Notes: generated from the sequence alone by a model not told the origin. A stretch of 64,000 nucleotides of DNA from Candidatus Saccharimonadota bacterium (GCA_016866755.1 VGLK01000002.1:100971-164970), one strand, 5' to 3'; shown: positions 14,889 to 23,903, counted from the first letter of the stretch. Program-made: numbers and translations.

Positions 14889-17063
14889 CTAATATGGGCG
14901 TTGGTCACTCACCTGGCGAGATTTAGTGTCATTTGCTTCAGTGTCGGGCACCTGTTTAGCTGGAAACGTGCGTCGTGGGCGAGTGTTTTGAGGCGATGAA
15001 TTATCACTCGATGCGTCACCAGCACGGTCATTACGAGGTTGATTACCACGCGAGCGATCACGATCTTGTCGCCCGCCGCCGCCATTGTTACCGCCACCAA
15101 TCTCGTTAATAACCGGAATAACAATCGGTGTGCGACGAGTTTGATCATACAAAATATGTGTTAGCTCATCTTTAATTTCTTTTTTAATCACTTCCATATC
15201 AATTCGCTTGCCGCTCATACTGCGGGTAACCTTTTGCTTAAGGTATTGGCGAATAAGACCCATTAACTCTTCAGAGTCGCGAAGGTAGATAAAGCCGCGC
15301 GAGATAATATCTGGGCTAGTGAGTAATCGGTTACTCCCTTTTTGCAGAGTCAATACCACTACAAACATACCCTCGTTACTCATGTGAATACGATCTTTAA
15401 GTACTACCTCAGACACTTCTTCGCCCGAATCATCATACATAATACCGCCAACTCGCACTCGGCCGGCTTTTTTGGCAGTTTTATCGGTAATTTCTACCAC
15501 GTCGCCGCTGTCGCATACAAAAATGTTTTTACGTGGAATACCACACTCTTTTTCGGCAAGCTCGGCGTTATGCACTAGCATATGAAACTCACCGTGAATT
15601 GGCATGTAAAAAGTTGGGTTAAGCGCATTAATTAGCTTTACGTGGTCATCGTAGTAGCCGTGTCCCGACAGGTGGAGTGGGCCAACGCCGGTTAAGTGTG
15701 ATTTACCGTTTTGTATCACGCCACTTCCCTCACGCATTAATCCGTCTACGGTTCGAGTTACGTATTTTTCGTTACCCGGAATAGGGTTTGAACTAAACAC
15801 AATAATATCGGTGTTTTTAATTTTAATGTGGCGGTGCGCGCCGGTTGCCATGCGATTAAGTACCGCATTAAATTCTCCCTGACTACCAGTACATACTACT
15901 GTCACCTGACCATCAGGAAACTTAATAATATCGTCCATTTTAACCACTACATCTTTAGGAATCTTAATGGTGCCGGCACGAAGAGCTACCTCGAGGTTTT
16001 GCAACATAGAATATCCAGCAAACGCTACTTTACGGTTGTACTTCTGTGCCTCGTCCATAATAAGTTGCATACGGTGAATTTGACTACTAAAGCAGCTTAG
16101 GATAAGTCGGTTATTGCGATACTTATCCATCACCTGACCAATACTCTGCTGAATATCATGCTCACCATGAGTATGCGTACCTTCGCTTTCGCAGTTAGTC
16201 GACTCATTCATAAGCAGCATAATACCTTCTTTAGCCGAAATTTCTGTTAGTCGCTCAAGGTCAAACTTTTTGCCGTCAACCGGATCGTCTTCAAAACGCC
16301 AGTCACCGGTATCTACAACCACACCTTCTGGCGTGCGAACGACAACTGCTGTGGCGTCAGGAATAGAGTGATTTACTCGAACAAGTTCAATTGAAAAGCT
16401 TTCGGAGACCTGCACTTGATCATGCGCCTCTGGGTTCAGCTCACGGTAATCAGGCTCAAAACCGGTCGTCGCGTCGTCCATATTGCGCTTTAGCATGCCA
16501 ATAGTAAATTTACTGGCATACACCGGCGCCGGAATTTTATGAATAATATGACGAAACGCACCAATATGATCAAGGTGACCATGTGTAAAGACTACAGCGC
16601 GAATTTTATGCTTGTTTTCCTCTAGGTAACTAATGTCGGGAATAATATAGTTTATGCCCGGGTAATCGCCGCCAGGGAACAAGAAGCCCATGTCAATTAC
16701 AACAATGTCGTTGCCGTATTCAAGCGCCATCATGTTTTTACCGATACCCATTTCACCTAGGCCACCAAGTGGAATAACGCGCAGTTTTGGCGTTCCGCCC
16801 GGGCGGGTTTTTGGCTGCATTGCTGGGCTAAACTGCTGTCCGTCGTACCCGTTGTAGATAGATTTATTTACCGGCACATTAATAATGTGCTGGCTGGCAC
16901 GTAAATTTACCCCTTCCGAGGTGCGTCGCTGCGCCCTAAACACCTCACCCTTACGGGTGTTAGTGTTATTTAAAACCGTATTATTAGTTTTTTTTCGTTG
17001 CGACTGCTGAGGCCGTTTGCTCACGTCGTCTTGCTGTGTGTCCGAGAGTCGTCGTTGACCCAT
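14889..17063 (-). CDS. rnj: Ribonuclease J
   Basis: RNase J is a zinc-dependent 5'-3' exonuclease and endonuclease central to mRNA turnover and rRNA maturation in bacteria without RNase E. It shows the metallo-beta-lactamase motif THGHLDHIGA near residue 160, the beta-CASP region and a C-terminal RNase J domain. Unlike standard 550-residue forms it has a basic, Gln/Asn-rich N-terminal extension of about 90 residues and a Gly/Arg/Asp-rich C-terminal tail from about residue 650 (GGGNNGGGGRQDRDRSRG), likely disordered and possibly RNA-binding. AAAGGAG upstream of the ATG supports the start. Confidence 0.95.
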   Translation of the reverse strand: MGQRRLSDTQQDDVSKRPQQSQRKKTNNTVLNNTNTRKGEVFRAQRRTSEGVNLRASQHIINVPVNKSIYNGYDGQQFSPAMQPKTRPGGTPKLRVIPLGGLGEMGIGKNMMALEYGNDIVVIDMGFLFPGGDYPGINYIIPDISYLEENKHKIRAVVFTHGHLDHIGAFRHIIHKIPAPVYASKFTIGMLKRNMDDATTGFEPDYRELNPEAHDQVQVSESFSIELVRVNHSIPDATAVVVRTPEGVVVDTGDWRFEDDPVDGKKFDLERLTEISAKEGIMLLMNESTNCESEGTHTHGEHDIQQSIGQVMDKYRNNRLILSCFSSQIHRMQLIMDEAQKYNRKVAFAGYSMLQNLEVALRAGTIKIPKDVVVKMDDIIKFPDGQVTVVCTGSQGEFNAVLNRMATGAHRHIKIKNTDIIVFSSNPIPGNEKYVTRTVDGLMREGSGVIQNGKSHLTGVGPLHLSGHGYYDDHVKLINALNPTFYMPIHGEFHMLVHNAELAEKECGIPRKNIFVCDSGDVVEITDKTAKKAGRVRVGGIMYDDSGEEVSEVVLKDRIHMSNEGMFVVVLTLQKGSNRLLTSPDIISRGFIYLRDSEELMGLIRQYLKQKVTRSMSGKRIDMEVIKKEIKDELTHILYDQTRRTPIVIPVINEIGGGNNGGGGRQDRDRSRGNQPRNDRAGDASSDNSSPQNTRPRRTFPAKQVPDTEANDTKSRQVSDQRPY

Positions 17064-17162
17064 ATATTGCTCCTTTGGTTATAAAAAATAAGTTTCAAAA
17101 ATGAATACAAGAATAGGAAGTCATAAAGATGTATAGAGTATTCCCCTCTGTAAGTACCTTTT

Positions 17163-17191
17163 ACTATAGCAAGCGATAAGCGTTTGGTCAA
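17163..17191 (-). promoter_or_regulatory. rnj promoter
   Basis: TTGACC (17186-17191), 17-base spacer, TATAGT (17163-17168), toward rnj. It leaves a leader of about 90 bases and abuts the end of the DUF1622 gene. Confidence 0.7.
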
Positions 17192-17192
17192 A

Positions 17193-17570
17193 TTATCGTG
17201 ATGATTTTTTTGAATGAGTACGCCAGCCACAAAAAAGCGGCGCGTCACGTAATTCGGCTTCAAGCGTCATGCCGAGCACAATCCGAATTAGCACGATACC
17301 GGCTAAAATCGCCACACCTTCTAGATTTAGGTCGCCCGTTACGGTACGTATAATATCGGCGGCCACTAAAAATTCAAGACCAATCAGCACGCTCCGAGCG
17401 AGACTATGGCGATAAAACCGAAATAAACTATGGTTACGATTTGAAGCATGTAGTAATCGCCTTCCCGCTGCTACGGTGGCTAAAATAAATCCAAATACAA
17501 TACATAACACTCCAATAAGCTCAAGAGCCTGACCTAAAGTTTGAATAAATGTTGCGATAATATTTGTCAT
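17193..17570 (-). CDS. DUF1622 family membrane protein
   Basis: The 125-residue protein has about three hydrophobic segments: the N-terminal helix (ELIGVLCIVFGFILATVAAG), a middle helix and LEGVAILAGIVLIRIVLGM. The core GLEFLVAADIIRTVTGDL is the signature of this small family of unknown function. It may be read from its own upstream region. Its 3' end lies beside the rnj promoter. Confidence 0.8.
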   Translation of the reverse strand: MTNIIATFIQTLGQALELIGVLCIVFGFILATVAAGRRLLHASNRNHSLFRFYRHSLARSVLIGLEFLVAADIIRTVTGDLNLEGVAILAGIVLIRIVLGMTLEAELRDAPLFCGWRTHSKKSSR

Positions 17571-17618
17571 GAGTATGTGTTTTTAATAAATTTTATACTT
17601 AATTTATCATGTAAATAG

Positions 17619-18206
17619 TTATTTGTCAATAAGCTGAGTGACGCCTAAAAAGTCATCAATCAAGGTTTGACGCATTGAGCCGTTATAAAGTGCTGCCGCC
17701 GGGTGATAGAGCGGCATAATCAGCCATTCGTGCTCTTTGCCGTCATGAAACGCCACCCGTTTACGCACCGCATGCCCATGAACCTGTCCAATTTTCGCCT
17801 TAGGTAAAAAGAATTCCATACTGTGCCGACCCAGCGTTACAATTACTGTAGGGTCAATAATCTCTAGTTGCCGAGCGAGGTACGGCCAAAACGCTTGTTT
17901 TTCGCTAGGGCTAGGATCGCGGTTGTTAGGTGGACGATATTTAACGATGTTAGTAATGTAAATATCATTTCGTACCAGCCCAGCAGCCGCTAACATTTCA
18001 TCTAAAAATCGTCCGCTAGCGCCCACAAATGGCAAACCTTGCTCGTCCTCATTCTTACCGGGCGCTTCACCAATTAATACAATACTTGCGTCGGGGTTTC
18101 CGTCGCCCATTACAAGTTGAGTAGCAGATTGCGCCAACTCGGGGCACACGTTTTGTGAAATAATCTCGTCTGCTAACGATTGAAGCTTAGCGTGCTTGTT
18201 ATGCAT
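17619..18206 (-). CDS. Family-4-like uracil-DNA glycosylase lacking Fe-S ligands
   Basis: Uracil-DNA glycosylases excise uracil from DNA. The active-site motifs are clear: GEAPGKNEDEQGLPFVG (motif 1, water-activating region) and HPAAAL (motif 2). Family 4 enzymes hold a 4Fe-4S cluster on four cysteines. Here only one Cys remains (C21); the positions in KYRPP and QAFWPYL, which are normally Cys, are Tyr and probably Phe, and the first Cys is missing. So the cluster is probably lost. The ATG at 18206 gives the usual N-terminus; a GTG start at 18251 is also possible. A small gene precedes it. Confidence 0.85.
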   Translation of the reverse strand: MHNKHAKLQSLADEIISQNVCPELAQSATQLVMGDGNPDASIVLIGEAPGKNEDEQGLPFVGASGRFLDEMLAAAGLVRNDIYITNIVKYRPPNNRDPSPSEKQAFWPYLARQLEIIDPTVIVTLGRHSMEFFLPKAKIGQVHGHAVRKRVAFHDGKEHEWLIMPLYHPAAALYNGSMRQTLIDDFLGVTQLIDK

Positions 18207-18255
18207 TATGGTATTAAAATAATCCCCTCGATCACCGAAGGGAGTACGCACCTAT

Positions 18256-18375
18256 CTATTTGCGGCGCTTTTTCTTTGCCATTTGCTTGCTTATAAAGCT
18301 CATAACAATTGGTCCGAGCCAAATGAGTGCGCGCTGTACTTTAGGATTTTTGAGCATTCGTATAAGTTTGTTCAT
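18256..18375 (-). CDS. Small basic membrane-associated protein (39 residues)
   Basis: A 39-codon frame immediately upstream of the uracil-DNA glycosylase gene encodes a short amphipathic N-terminus (MNKLIRMLKNPKVQ), one hydrophobic segment (ALIWLGPIVMSFIS) and a strongly basic end (KKKRRK). The layout suggests a single-pass membrane peptide with a cytoplasmic positive tail. No ribosome binding site is evident. Gene-like composition and position support it, but its function is unknown. Confidence 0.5.
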   Translation of the reverse strand: MNKLIRMLKNPKVQRALIWLGPIVMSFISKQMAKKKRRK

Positions 18376-18452
18376 ATTGTAATTATACGTTAACACATAG
18401 CAGTGCGTCGTAAGAAAAATTACTAAAATGCTATTAGTGTACCGCGCGGCAT

Positions 18453-19013
18453 CTATTCCAAAATTTGGGCAAGCTGAGCCTGAAAGCTTACATATTGCTC
18501 GCTAAAAGGAATTTCGCCGTTAATTTCAATGACATTTTCATCAGAACTTGGTAAATCTGTTACCCGATAGAAACGCTCAATCAACATAGTCATTTTTTCG
18601 GCCGAATACTGATGGCTGTCCTCTCGCGCCTCTCGATACTGTCCGCGTTGCAGGGCTACTTCAGGACTCGTTTTAATCCATATTAACACCGGTGTAGCCC
18701 CCACTTCGGCAGCTAATTTTTCAATGCCTAGGCGGTCACTCCGCTTGGTTTGCTGAGCGTCATATATAACGGTGTGGCCCGCCTTTAAGATTTGTCGAGC
18801 GGCATAATCCATTGCGCCAAATACATCTGCGTAAAGTCGAGACCGCTGCCTATTGCGAATCTTTTCAATTTGTTCCTGCGAACCAAACATAGATAGCCGA
18901 AGCGCGTCACTATTAAGAGTCACCGCGTTTAATTTTTTTGCAAGCTGCACTGAAAAGTACGTTTTACCCGAGCCTGGAAAGCCCAAAAATACTATCAATA
19001 GCGGCGTATTCAT
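18453..19013 (-). CDS. P-loop kinase of the AAA_33 type
   Basis: The N-terminus has Walker A GFPGSGKT (residues 11-18) and a conserved Asp in LNSDALR, then VIYDAQQTKRSDR, as in small ATP-dependent kinases such as zeta-toxin-like and polynucleotide-kinase-like proteins. There is no second domain and the substrate cannot be told from sequence. Its ATG lies 4 bases from the end of pnp on the same strand, so the two are cotranscribed, which hints at but does not prove a nucleic-acid end-processing role. Confidence 0.75.
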   Translation of the reverse strand: MNTPLLIVFLGFPGSGKTYFSVQLAKKLNAVTLNSDALRLSMFGSQEQIEKIRNRQRSRLYADVFGAMDYAARQILKAGHTVIYDAQQTKRSDRLGIEKLAAEVGATPVLIWIKTSPEVALQRGQYREAREDSHQYSAEKMTMLIERFYRVTDLPSSDENVIEINGEIPFSEQYVSFQAQLAQILE

Positions 19014-19017
19014 ATTC

Positions 19018-21135
19018 TTATTCAGCGTCTTTAAGACTAAGACTTAGGCGTCCGCGCTCGTCAACACTCATAAGTTTCACTTTTACAACCTGACCTTCAT
19101 GAAGCACGTCACTTACCCTCTCCACCCGGCCGTCAGCTAGCTGTGAAATATGTACCATGCCGTCAATACCCGGCATAATGTTAATAAATGCCCCAAAATC
19201 TTTAATGCTCACCACCGTGCCCTCGTAAGTTTTCCCTACTTCTGGCTCTTCGGTCAGACTCTTAATCCAGTCAATAGCCTTGTCGATATTTTTAGTATCA
19301 CTTGCGGCAACCGTAATAAGGCCATCTTCTTTAATGTCAATTTGCGCACCGGTTTCAGACGTAATCTTGTTGATAACTTCTCCACCCTTACCAATTACGG
19401 CACCAATTTTATCAGGATTAATTTTAATCTTTTCAATACGCGGTGCATACGGGCTAAGATTAACGCGTGGTGCAGCAATAGTTGTGAGCATGTGGTCGAG
19501 AATATGTTTGCGACCCGACTTTGATTTAGCAAGTGCTTCGGCCAAAATTTCAACCGGCAGACTATGAAGCTTCATATCCATTTGAAGTGCCGTAATACCC
19601 TGCTCGGTTCCTGTAACCTTAAAGTCCATGTCGCCAGCAAAATCTTCAGCATCGGCAATGTCGGAGAGAACATATGGCGTGTCGCCGTCCATCATTAGTC
19701 CCATGGCAATACCAGACACCGGACGCTTAAGCGGCACGCCAGCATCCATTAATGCTAGGGTGCTTGAACACGTTGCTGCCATAGAGGTTGAACCGTTCTG
19801 GCTCATAATCTCGGTCACGCTGCGAATAGCATACGGAAACTCTTCTTCGGTTGGAAGCACCGGAATTAAAGCCCGTTCAGCCAAGTAGCCGTGGCCGATT
19901 TCTCGCCGCCCTGCGCCACCAAGGCGTCGTACTTCACCAACGGTGTAGCCGGGAGCATTATAGTGGTGCATGTAGCGACGCTCGCCGTCGTTAATCTCCA
20001 TAGTATCAACTAGTTGGGCAAAGCTTAGCGGTGCGAGCGTTACAATATTAAGCGCCTGCGTCACACCACGAGTAAAGATACTTGAACCGTGAGCGCGTGG
20101 TAGCAGGCCTAGCTCGCTTGAAAGCGGACGGATTTCGTCGAGCCGGCGACCATCGGGGCGTAAGTTATCTTCAACAATTCCTCTACGCACGTCTTTGTGA
20201 AGCGCACTCGTAAAGGCTTCGTCGTATTCGTCACGAACTTCGCGCGTATAGACTTCTTCACCTAGCGTACTTGCCATATCTTCATGAAAACTCCAGCGAA
20301 GTTGGTTGACGACCTCATTGCGCTCGGGGTACGCTTTTCGCAGCGCATCGCCAAGTTTACCTTCTACCCAGTCGTTTACAACCGCTTGAATATCTTCGTT
20401 CGGCAACACCAGTTCGTACTCTTGCGCGGCTGGGGCAACTTTTTCTTCAAGTTCTTTTTGTAAAGCAATAGCAGGCTGGAACGCCTCGTACGCCCAAGCA
20501 ATTGCCTCAGCAATCACTTCTTCTGATACTTCATCTGCACCAGCTTCAACCATTGTAATACCAGATTCAATACCAGCCACCACAAGGTCAAGATCACTCT
20601 TTTCACGCTCTTCTGGGGTAAGAAAAGCTTTAAATTCGCCGTCTACTCGGCCAATACGCAGTCCAGCAACTGGACCATCAAACGGCGTACCGGTTAGCAT
20701 AAGCGCGCTTGAAGCAGCAATCATAGCCACCATGTCTGGCCGAAAAGTTGGATCCATCGACAGTACACTTGTAACTACCTGGACCTCTTGGCGATAGCCT
20801 TTTGGAAACAGTGGACGAATTGGACGATCAATAAGGCGGCTAATCAGCACCGCTTCATCACTTGGGCGACCTTCGCGCTTAATAAAGCGGGAACCGCTAA
20901 TTTTGCCAGCGGCATAAAACTTCTCTTCGTAATCTATCGAGAGCGGAAAATAGTCAAGTTGGATTGGCCGAGAACCAACCATAGCCGTACCAAGCACCAC
21001 GGTATCGCCGTAACGCACCAGCACGCTGGCAGTGGTACGGAAACCAAGTCGGTTAACTTCTAGTGTAAGCGGTTTGCCGCAATATTCAGTCGAGACTGAA
21101 AAAATTTCTTTACCCTGAGGGTTAATTGTTGCCAT
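19018..21135 (-). CDS. pnp: Polyribonucleotide nucleotidyltransferase
   Basis: PNPase degrades RNA 3'-5' with phosphate. The 705-residue protein has two RNase PH-like domains separated by a helical linker, a KH domain (IGAVIGKGGEVINKI, about residue 580) and an S1 domain (GTVVSIKDFGAFINIMPG, about residue 635). Nothing is missing. AAAGGAAAA upstream of the ATG is a good ribosome binding site. With rnj nearby it represents the RNA decay machinery of this genome. Confidence 0.97.
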   Translation of the reverse strand: MATINPQGKEIFSVSTEYCGKPLTLEVNRLGFRTTASVLVRYGDTVVLGTAMVGSRPIQLDYFPLSIDYEEKFYAAGKISGSRFIKREGRPSDEAVLISRLIDRPIRPLFPKGYRQEVQVVTSVLSMDPTFRPDMVAMIAASSALMLTGTPFDGPVAGLRIGRVDGEFKAFLTPEEREKSDLDLVVAGIESGITMVEAGADEVSEEVIAEAIAWAYEAFQPAIALQKELEEKVAPAAQEYELVLPNEDIQAVVNDWVEGKLGDALRKAYPERNEVVNQLRWSFHEDMASTLGEEVYTREVRDEYDEAFTSALHKDVRRGIVEDNLRPDGRRLDEIRPLSSELGLLPRAHGSSIFTRGVTQALNIVTLAPLSFAQLVDTMEINDGERRYMHHYNAPGYTVGEVRRLGGAGRREIGHGYLAERALIPVLPTEEEFPYAIRSVTEIMSQNGSTSMAATCSSTLALMDAGVPLKRPVSGIAMGLMMDGDTPYVLSDIADAEDFAGDMDFKVTGTEQGITALQMDMKLHSLPVEILAEALAKSKSGRKHILDHMLTTIAAPRVNLSPYAPRIEKIKINPDKIGAVIGKGGEVINKITSETGAQIDIKEDGLITVAASDTKNIDKAIDWIKSLTEEPEVGKTYEGTVVSIKDFGAFINIMPGIDGMVHISQLADGRVERVSDVLHEGQVVKVKLMSVDERGRLSLSLKDAE

Positions 21136-21393
21136 TTATTTTTCCTTTCGTTTAGCGGAAAGAGACAGAGTTAAAAATTTATTGTTTAATAAATGTTCAA
21201 CGCTATCACTATCCGCACTACTTTATCTCTCTATTCTACTCTAATTATTAGTTTCTTTAAACGTTTGATGAATTAAATAGTGTGCTGTATAGTATATGTC
21301 AGCTATACAAATGTATGGCCAGAAATGAAGAATAATCTTTGTTTATTTTCGTAGAGATAATATCTCTCATTCAAAGCTCAGAAAGAGGACACA
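21136..21393. other. Divergent upstream region of pnp with an inverted repeat
   Basis: No gene is seen. It holds the pnp leader and a perfect 7-bp inverted repeat, TGTATAG (21286-21292) and CTATACA (21303-21309), with a 10-base spacer, which could be an operator. A weak promoter-like TTTAAA-17-TAGAAT reads toward pnp. Confidence 0.4.
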
Positions 21394-21682
21394 TTGGGTG
21401 CTAGCGATCGCGCACGAGCGATGAACAAGCGCAACAACGCGATTCTGAACGGCAAGGCGAAGCCAACGCCCCGCTCACGGCAGGAATCGCAGCGGAACAT
21501 TCAATAGTACTGCGTTCCGTGACGGCCCTCAACGCAACGACCCGACGGTCACCAACACCTACTTCAATTCTGGGAAGGAGGACGGAAAGAACCACGGGCA
21601 CGTGAAGTATCGCAATAACCCCGACGGTTCAACGACCTATCTGTACGCTCGCGACGTGGAGGGCAACGAGTACGACGTCTGA
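21394..21682 (+). pseudogene. GC-rich frameshifted gene remnant
   Basis: A TTG start at 21394 with AGGA six bases upstream opens a frame rich in G/C at third positions (GASDRARAMNKRNNAILNG) that hits TAG at 21505. Shifting by one base at the C run 21469-21472 joins it to a second open frame running to TGA at 21680-21682, with a clear protein-like end (HVKYRNNPDGSTTYLYARD, then VEGNEYDV). Restoring the frame gives about 95 residues. Composition and codon choice differ sharply from both neighbours, suggesting recent gain from a high-GC organism, possibly an actinobacterial host. A sequencing error in the C run would make it an intact gene. Confidence 0.6.
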
Positions 21683-21738
21683 GTGACCCGATCTGAGCTA
21701 AATCGTAAAACTGGCTCACTAACACTTAGGTACGCATA

Positions 21739-22032
21739 ATGAATAACTACGATAAACTATTTACGTCCCTTAATGAGCGTCGGCCCTCTGAGTACGAGTC
21801 GTTACTTATTAGCGTGCTGCAAGAATTTAGCACTCAATTAGTTAAAAATCCGGAAAAAGACACCGAAATAGCCTATAACATTGCCGGCCTTATGGCGACT
21901 GATTACGCACGCACACTGCCGCAAGGCAGCCTGCTTGATGAAATATTTACCATTGCGGGTGAACTTGAGATCGACCCTGAAGATCGTGATGCATTACGCG
22001 AAGAATTGATCCAAAAGATAGACCTGCTCTAG
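21739..22032 (+). CDS. Small acidic protein of unknown function
   Basis: The 97 residues are helical and acidic, ending in EIDPEDRDALREELIQKIDLL, with no membrane segment or cysteines. The gene lies 19 bases before the sortase gene on the same strand, so they may be cotranscribed. No family is recognised. Confidence 0.7.
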   Translation: MNNYDKLFTSLNERRPSEYESLLISVLQEFSTQLVKNPEKDTEIAYNIAGLMATDYARTLPQGSLLDEIFTIAGELEIDPEDRDALREELIQKIDLL

Positions 22033-22051
22033 CTGCTATACTTAAGGTAGT

Positions 22052-22651
22052 ATGTTCAGCACGAATCACCACCGCACGCGTCGATTTTTTAGTTCTTTAC
22101 TTACCTTTTTAGCAGTGCTGATGTTAGCCGCAGGAGTTTATCTGCTGTTACTTTTAGCTATGCCGTGGCTGAATAGTGCCACGCTTGACTCTAGTGATAA
22201 TTCTACCACGCAAAAAATTACCGAAACAGAGCAAATTCCGGCGGCGCACCGGCTTTATATTCCTAAAATTGACGTCGATGTCTCGTATGAGAGCGGTGAC
22301 GCCAGCGTGCTAGAACGCGGTGCATGGTGGCGCGTGCCACGTAGTGGCAATCCTAGAGATGGCGGAAATTTCGTTCTTGCCGCTCACCGATTCGAACTCG
22401 GCCGCACACCTACCGAAACCCTACGCGTTTCGCCCTTCTACCACATAAATCGACTTACGATTGGCGACGAGATTATTATTGATTACCAAAAGCAACGCTA
22501 TCGCTACCAAATTACCGACATTCTGCAAGTGGCTCCAAATGCAACAGAGATAGAGGCTCCAACAACCCACCCTCAACTCACGCTATACTCATGTACACTT
22601 GGTGGCTCGCATGATGGTCGCGAGGTGATTATCGCAAAGCCAGCTACTTAA
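22052..22651 (+). CDS. Sortase
   Basis: Sortases are membrane-anchored transpeptidases that attach surface proteins to the cell wall or polymerise pilins. One N-terminal membrane helix (about residues 12-37) is followed by the sortase barrel with H112 in NFVLAAH, C181 in LTLYSCT and R190, the catalytic triad. At 199 residues it resembles short class E/F-like enzymes. No LPxTG-type substrate gene is visible in the window. It suits the surface biology expected of a host-attached bacterium. Confidence 0.88.
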   Translation: MFSTNHHRTRRFFSSLLTFLAVLMLAAGVYLLLLLAMPWLNSATLDSSDNSTTQKITETEQIPAAHRLYIPKIDVDVSYESGDASVLERGAWWRVPRSGNPRDGGNFVLAAHRFELGRTPTETLRVSPFYHINRLTIGDEIIIDYQKQRYRYQITDILQVAPNATEIEAPTTHPQLTLYSCTLGGSHDGREVIIAKPAT

Positions 22652-23312
22652 GCTCTACGTTATTGTCTGCCCAGCTTAGTATTTGCTGAGTTTTTTGTCG
22701 TGCCGCACTTGCTTCGGCCGAAGGCTGATCGTCTCCCCACCACTGGCTCCATGCCCATTCGTCGGGATTCACAAGCTGGTAATGATAGGCGTGAATCAAT
22801 CCGCCATTCACAAATTTTTCGTTGCGCGAGGTGTACGAATACACATACCCTACACTTTCGATTGCCCTTTGGCTAGCCCTATTGGGACTCAACACCCGCG
22901 AATTAAGTGCAATGAGTCCGCGTTGTCGAAATGCGTACCATGTTCGTGCCTTGTGAGTGGCGCTGGCAATTCCTTTGCCCCAATAGGCGCGATCGGTAAG
23001 CACAATACCGGTTGTCGCGACCGCCACAGGGCGATCATGTATATCCATAAGCGAAGTATTGCCAATTAAACGGCGTTCACCATTTTTTACCACAAAAATA
23101 CCCCATGTAATTGCCTGTTGGTTTTGCCGAGTTTTTTCGTACCATTCGTACTCGTCCTCAAGTGTAAATGCCGTATCTACAGGAAGATACTGAGTCGTCG
23201 TATGGTGCCAAAAACCGCCATCAATTAAACGCGGCACGTCGTCACGCGTAATTGGAGCAAGCTCAACAGTCAGCTCGCCAACGTTCATTTGCATTACACT
23301 TCCAAAAACCAT
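22644..23312 (-). CDS. GNAT family N-acetyltransferase (RimJ/RimL-like)
   Basis: Residues about 15-185 follow the Acetyltransf_3 plan: LAPITRDDVPRL at the start, a core strand with GIVLTDRAYWGKGIASA, the acetyl-CoA-binding region, and LSPNRASQRAIESVGY. The substrate, protein N-terminus or small molecule, is unclear. A 40-residue tail follows. The ATG at 23312 or in-frame ATGs at codons 7 and 9 are possible. It overlaps the convergent sortase gene by 8 bases. Confidence 0.8.
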   Translation of the reverse strand: MVFGSVMQMNVGELTVELAPITRDDVPRLIDGGFWHHTTTQYLPVDTAFTLEDEYEWYEKTRQNQQAITWGIFVVKNGERRLIGNTSLMDIHDRPVAVATTGIVLTDRAYWGKGIASATHKARTWYAFRQRGLIALNSRVLSPNRASQRAIESVGYVYSYTSRNEKFVNGGLIHAYHYQLVNPDEWAWSQWWGDDQPSAEASAARQKTQQILSWADNNVELK

Positions 23313-23345
23313 CGTAACCTCATTTGTTAAATTTTACCTAGTATA

Positions 23346-23897
23346 TCACGCTGGGGATAAAAACTGCTTTAGCTCGCTAAACGGCTTAATGCGAAGATAC
23401 GTTTCCTCGTCTCCCTTGGGTGTAAGCTCGGCGCGTGTTTGACCGCCATAACCATCGGGGCAAAAAATCTTATCCCAACCAAATCCACTTTCGCCACGCG
23501 GAACATTTGCTATAACACCAGTCAACGACCCTTCAAATAACTTTACCCTACCCCCATCGTAGTACCCAAACACGCAGCGAGCTGTCGCCGTACGATCAGA
23601 AAAACTATCCAACATGCGACACAACTTCTCTAGTCCATTCTCGGCATCTACAAAAAATTTAATAAACGGACCCGGGAGACCAGACAACGCCGTAAATTCT
23701 AGAGCGACATCTTCAACGAGTACAGGTTGCCGGCCACTTAACTCATAAGCCTGACGGACTTTGTGCTCGACAATTTCTTGTAAATCAGTTGACTGAATCT
23801 CATCAAGATTAAATTTTTGATGCGCAAGCTCAACACCGAGATATCGGCTAAGATACGCAGCTTTAGAGGCGTTACCCGTAATAAATATTGGTTTCAT
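23346..23897 (-). CDS. Non-canonical purine NTP pyrophosphatase (RdgB/Ham1-like)
   Basis: These enzymes hydrolyse dITP/XTP-type nucleotides to monophosphates and keep them out of DNA and RNA. The signature ITGNASKAAYLSRYL opens the protein, followed by LVEDVALEF (metal-binding Glu-Asp), LPGPFIKFFV and a C-terminal GFGWDKIFCPDGYG. The 183-residue length is normal. A TAATAT hexamer ends six bases before the ATG, suggesting a leaderless mRNA. Confidence 0.88.
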   Translation of the reverse strand: MKPIFITGNASKAAYLSRYLGVELAHQKFNLDEIQSTDLQEIVEHKVRQAYELSGRQPVLVEDVALEFTALSGLPGPFIKFFVDAENGLEKLCRMLDSFSDRTATARCVFGYYDGGRVKLFEGSLTGVIANVPRGESGFGWDKIFCPDGYGGQTRAELTPKGDEETYLRIKPFSELKQFLSPA

Positions 23898-23903
23898 AAG
23901 TCT

